A stretch of DNA of 64,000 nucleotides from contig NZ_JACYHF010000007.1 in NCBI RefSeq assembly GCF_016482685.1, positions 1 through 64,000 of the forward strand, read 5' to 3'. The position numbers were made by a program, and so were the translations under genes. This DNA is from Streptomyces sp. DSM 110735. Lineage in GTDB: Bacteria > Actinomycetota > Actinomycetes > Streptomycetales > Streptomycetaceae. Numbering within the stretch: position 1 is the stretch's first letter; each line of letters opens with the position of its first letter. The notes beneath the pieces are model-generated. The model had not been told where the DNA came from. It was given only the letters and a program-made list of their open reading frames with translations, and ran no database searches. This document shows, piece after piece, positions 63,494-64,000 of the stretch.

Positions 63494-64000
63494 TGTCCGA
63501 CAAGAACCTGCTCGACCCCGGCTTCGAGCTGACTCTCCGCCCCATGCGCTACCCGGACTTCTACGAGCGCTACCGGGACGCGATCAAGAACACCTGGACC
63601 GTCGAGGAGGTCGACCTCCACTCGGACGTCGCCGACCTCGCCAAGCTCTCCCCCGAGGAGCAGCACCTGATCGGCCGCCTGGTGGCGTTCTTCGCCACGG
63701 GTGACTCGATCGTGGCGAACAACCTGGTGCTGACGCTGTACAAGCACATCAACTCCCCCGAGGCGCGGCTCTATCTGAGCCGTCAGCTCTTCGAGGAGGC
63801 CGTGCACGTCCAGTTCTATCTGACGCTGCTCGACACCTATCTGCCCGACCCGCAGGACCGCGCGGACGCGTTCGCGGCGGTGGAGAACATCCCCTCCATC
63901 CGCGAGAAGGCGGAGTTCTGCTTCAAGTGGATCGACTCGGTCGACAAGCTGGACCGCCTGGAGTCCAAGGCGGACCGCCGCAAGTTCCTGCTGAACCTGA
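63493..64000 (+). CDS. nrdB: NrdB: class Ia ribonucleotide reductase small subunit (partial)
   Basis: The first 169 residues are visible; the gene runs off the window. The diiron/radical subunit motifs present are D71 (TGDSIVANN), E102 and H105 (FEEAVHVQFY) and Y109, corresponding to E. coli D84, E115, H118 and the radical Tyr122. ATG 63493 overlaps the nrdA stop. It gives the tyrosyl radical used by NrdA. Confidence 0.94.
   Translation, partial: MSDKNLLDPGFELTLRPMRYPDFYERYRDAIKNTWTVEEVDLHSDVADLAKLSPEEQHLIGRLVAFFATGDSIVANNLVLTLYKHINSPEARLYLSRQLFEEAVHVQFYLTLLDTYLPDPQDRADAFAAVENIPSIREKAEFCFKWIDSVDKLDRLESKADRRKFLLNL

Overview
The window is chromosomal DNA of a Streptomyces. GC is very high, GTG starts are common, and stop/start overlaps (ATGA, GTGA, TGATG) link many genes. 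Several blocks match the known Streptomyces core: a conservon (cvnABCD), lon with an HspR-type operator, a fused 2-oxoglutarate dehydrogenase (kgd), sodN/sodX nickel superoxide dismutase, ushX-sigH, wblE, the nagB/dasABC/dasR aminosugar regulon, and B12-riboswitch-controlled nrdAB. From memory, the gene order resembles the S. coelicolor SCO5225-SCO5292 stretch read in reverse. No tRNA, rRNA, CRISPR array or prophage was seen.

Layout. 1-505: short tandem repeats. 506-3180: TetR regulator, a small conserved protein, a secreted NlpC/P60 hydrolase and a small lipoprotein. 3260-9826 (minus): a conservon signalling operon ending in a StyA-like flavin monooxygenase. 10184-17938: PP2C-like protein, MarR regulator, GH25 lysozyme, lon, spermidine-synthase-like protein and an OmpR-type two-component pair. 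18251-23518: kgd, then about 1.2 kb of about 101-bp tandem repeats, then a small DUF6104-type gene. 23728-28097: DUF4097/PadR pair, an MDR reductase and malic enzyme. 28766-31477: a polar amino-acid ABC transporter. 31624-35800: methyltransferase, CGNR zinc-finger protein, and sodX and sodN separated by a TnpB-related gene. 35929-38153: SMI1-like protein, and a TetR regulator divergent from a KASIII-like enzyme. 38280-41049 (minus): a predicted Family 2B encapsulin shell with its polyprenyl-transferase cargo. 41378-44816: amidase, PLP enzyme, Na+/H+ antiporter and UBP zinc finger. 45202-48949: ushX-sigH, a membrane protein, a diacylglycerol-kinase-like protein and wblE. 49222-58183: sensor kinase and the DasR regulon (nagB, a GH3 hexosaminidase, dasC, dasB, dasA, dasR) with four DasR boxes. 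58339-60801: DUF3311 protein/SSS symporter and a GNAT acetyltransferase. 60876-64000: cobalamin riboswitch, nrdA and the start of nrdB, which runs off the end.

How the genes work together. The das/nag block takes up and degrades N-acetylglucosamine/chitobiose under DasR; its ABC ATPase is not present here. The sod block encodes NiSOD and its maturation protease, but a TnpB-family insertion now separates the divergent pair. The encapsulin operon would put an isoprenoid synthase inside a protein shell with a cyclic-nucleotide-binding-like domain. The most interesting non-standard items are the TnpB-related gene in the sod locus, the encapsulin operon, the 101-bp hairpin array behind kgd and the repeat-rich tail of CvnA.
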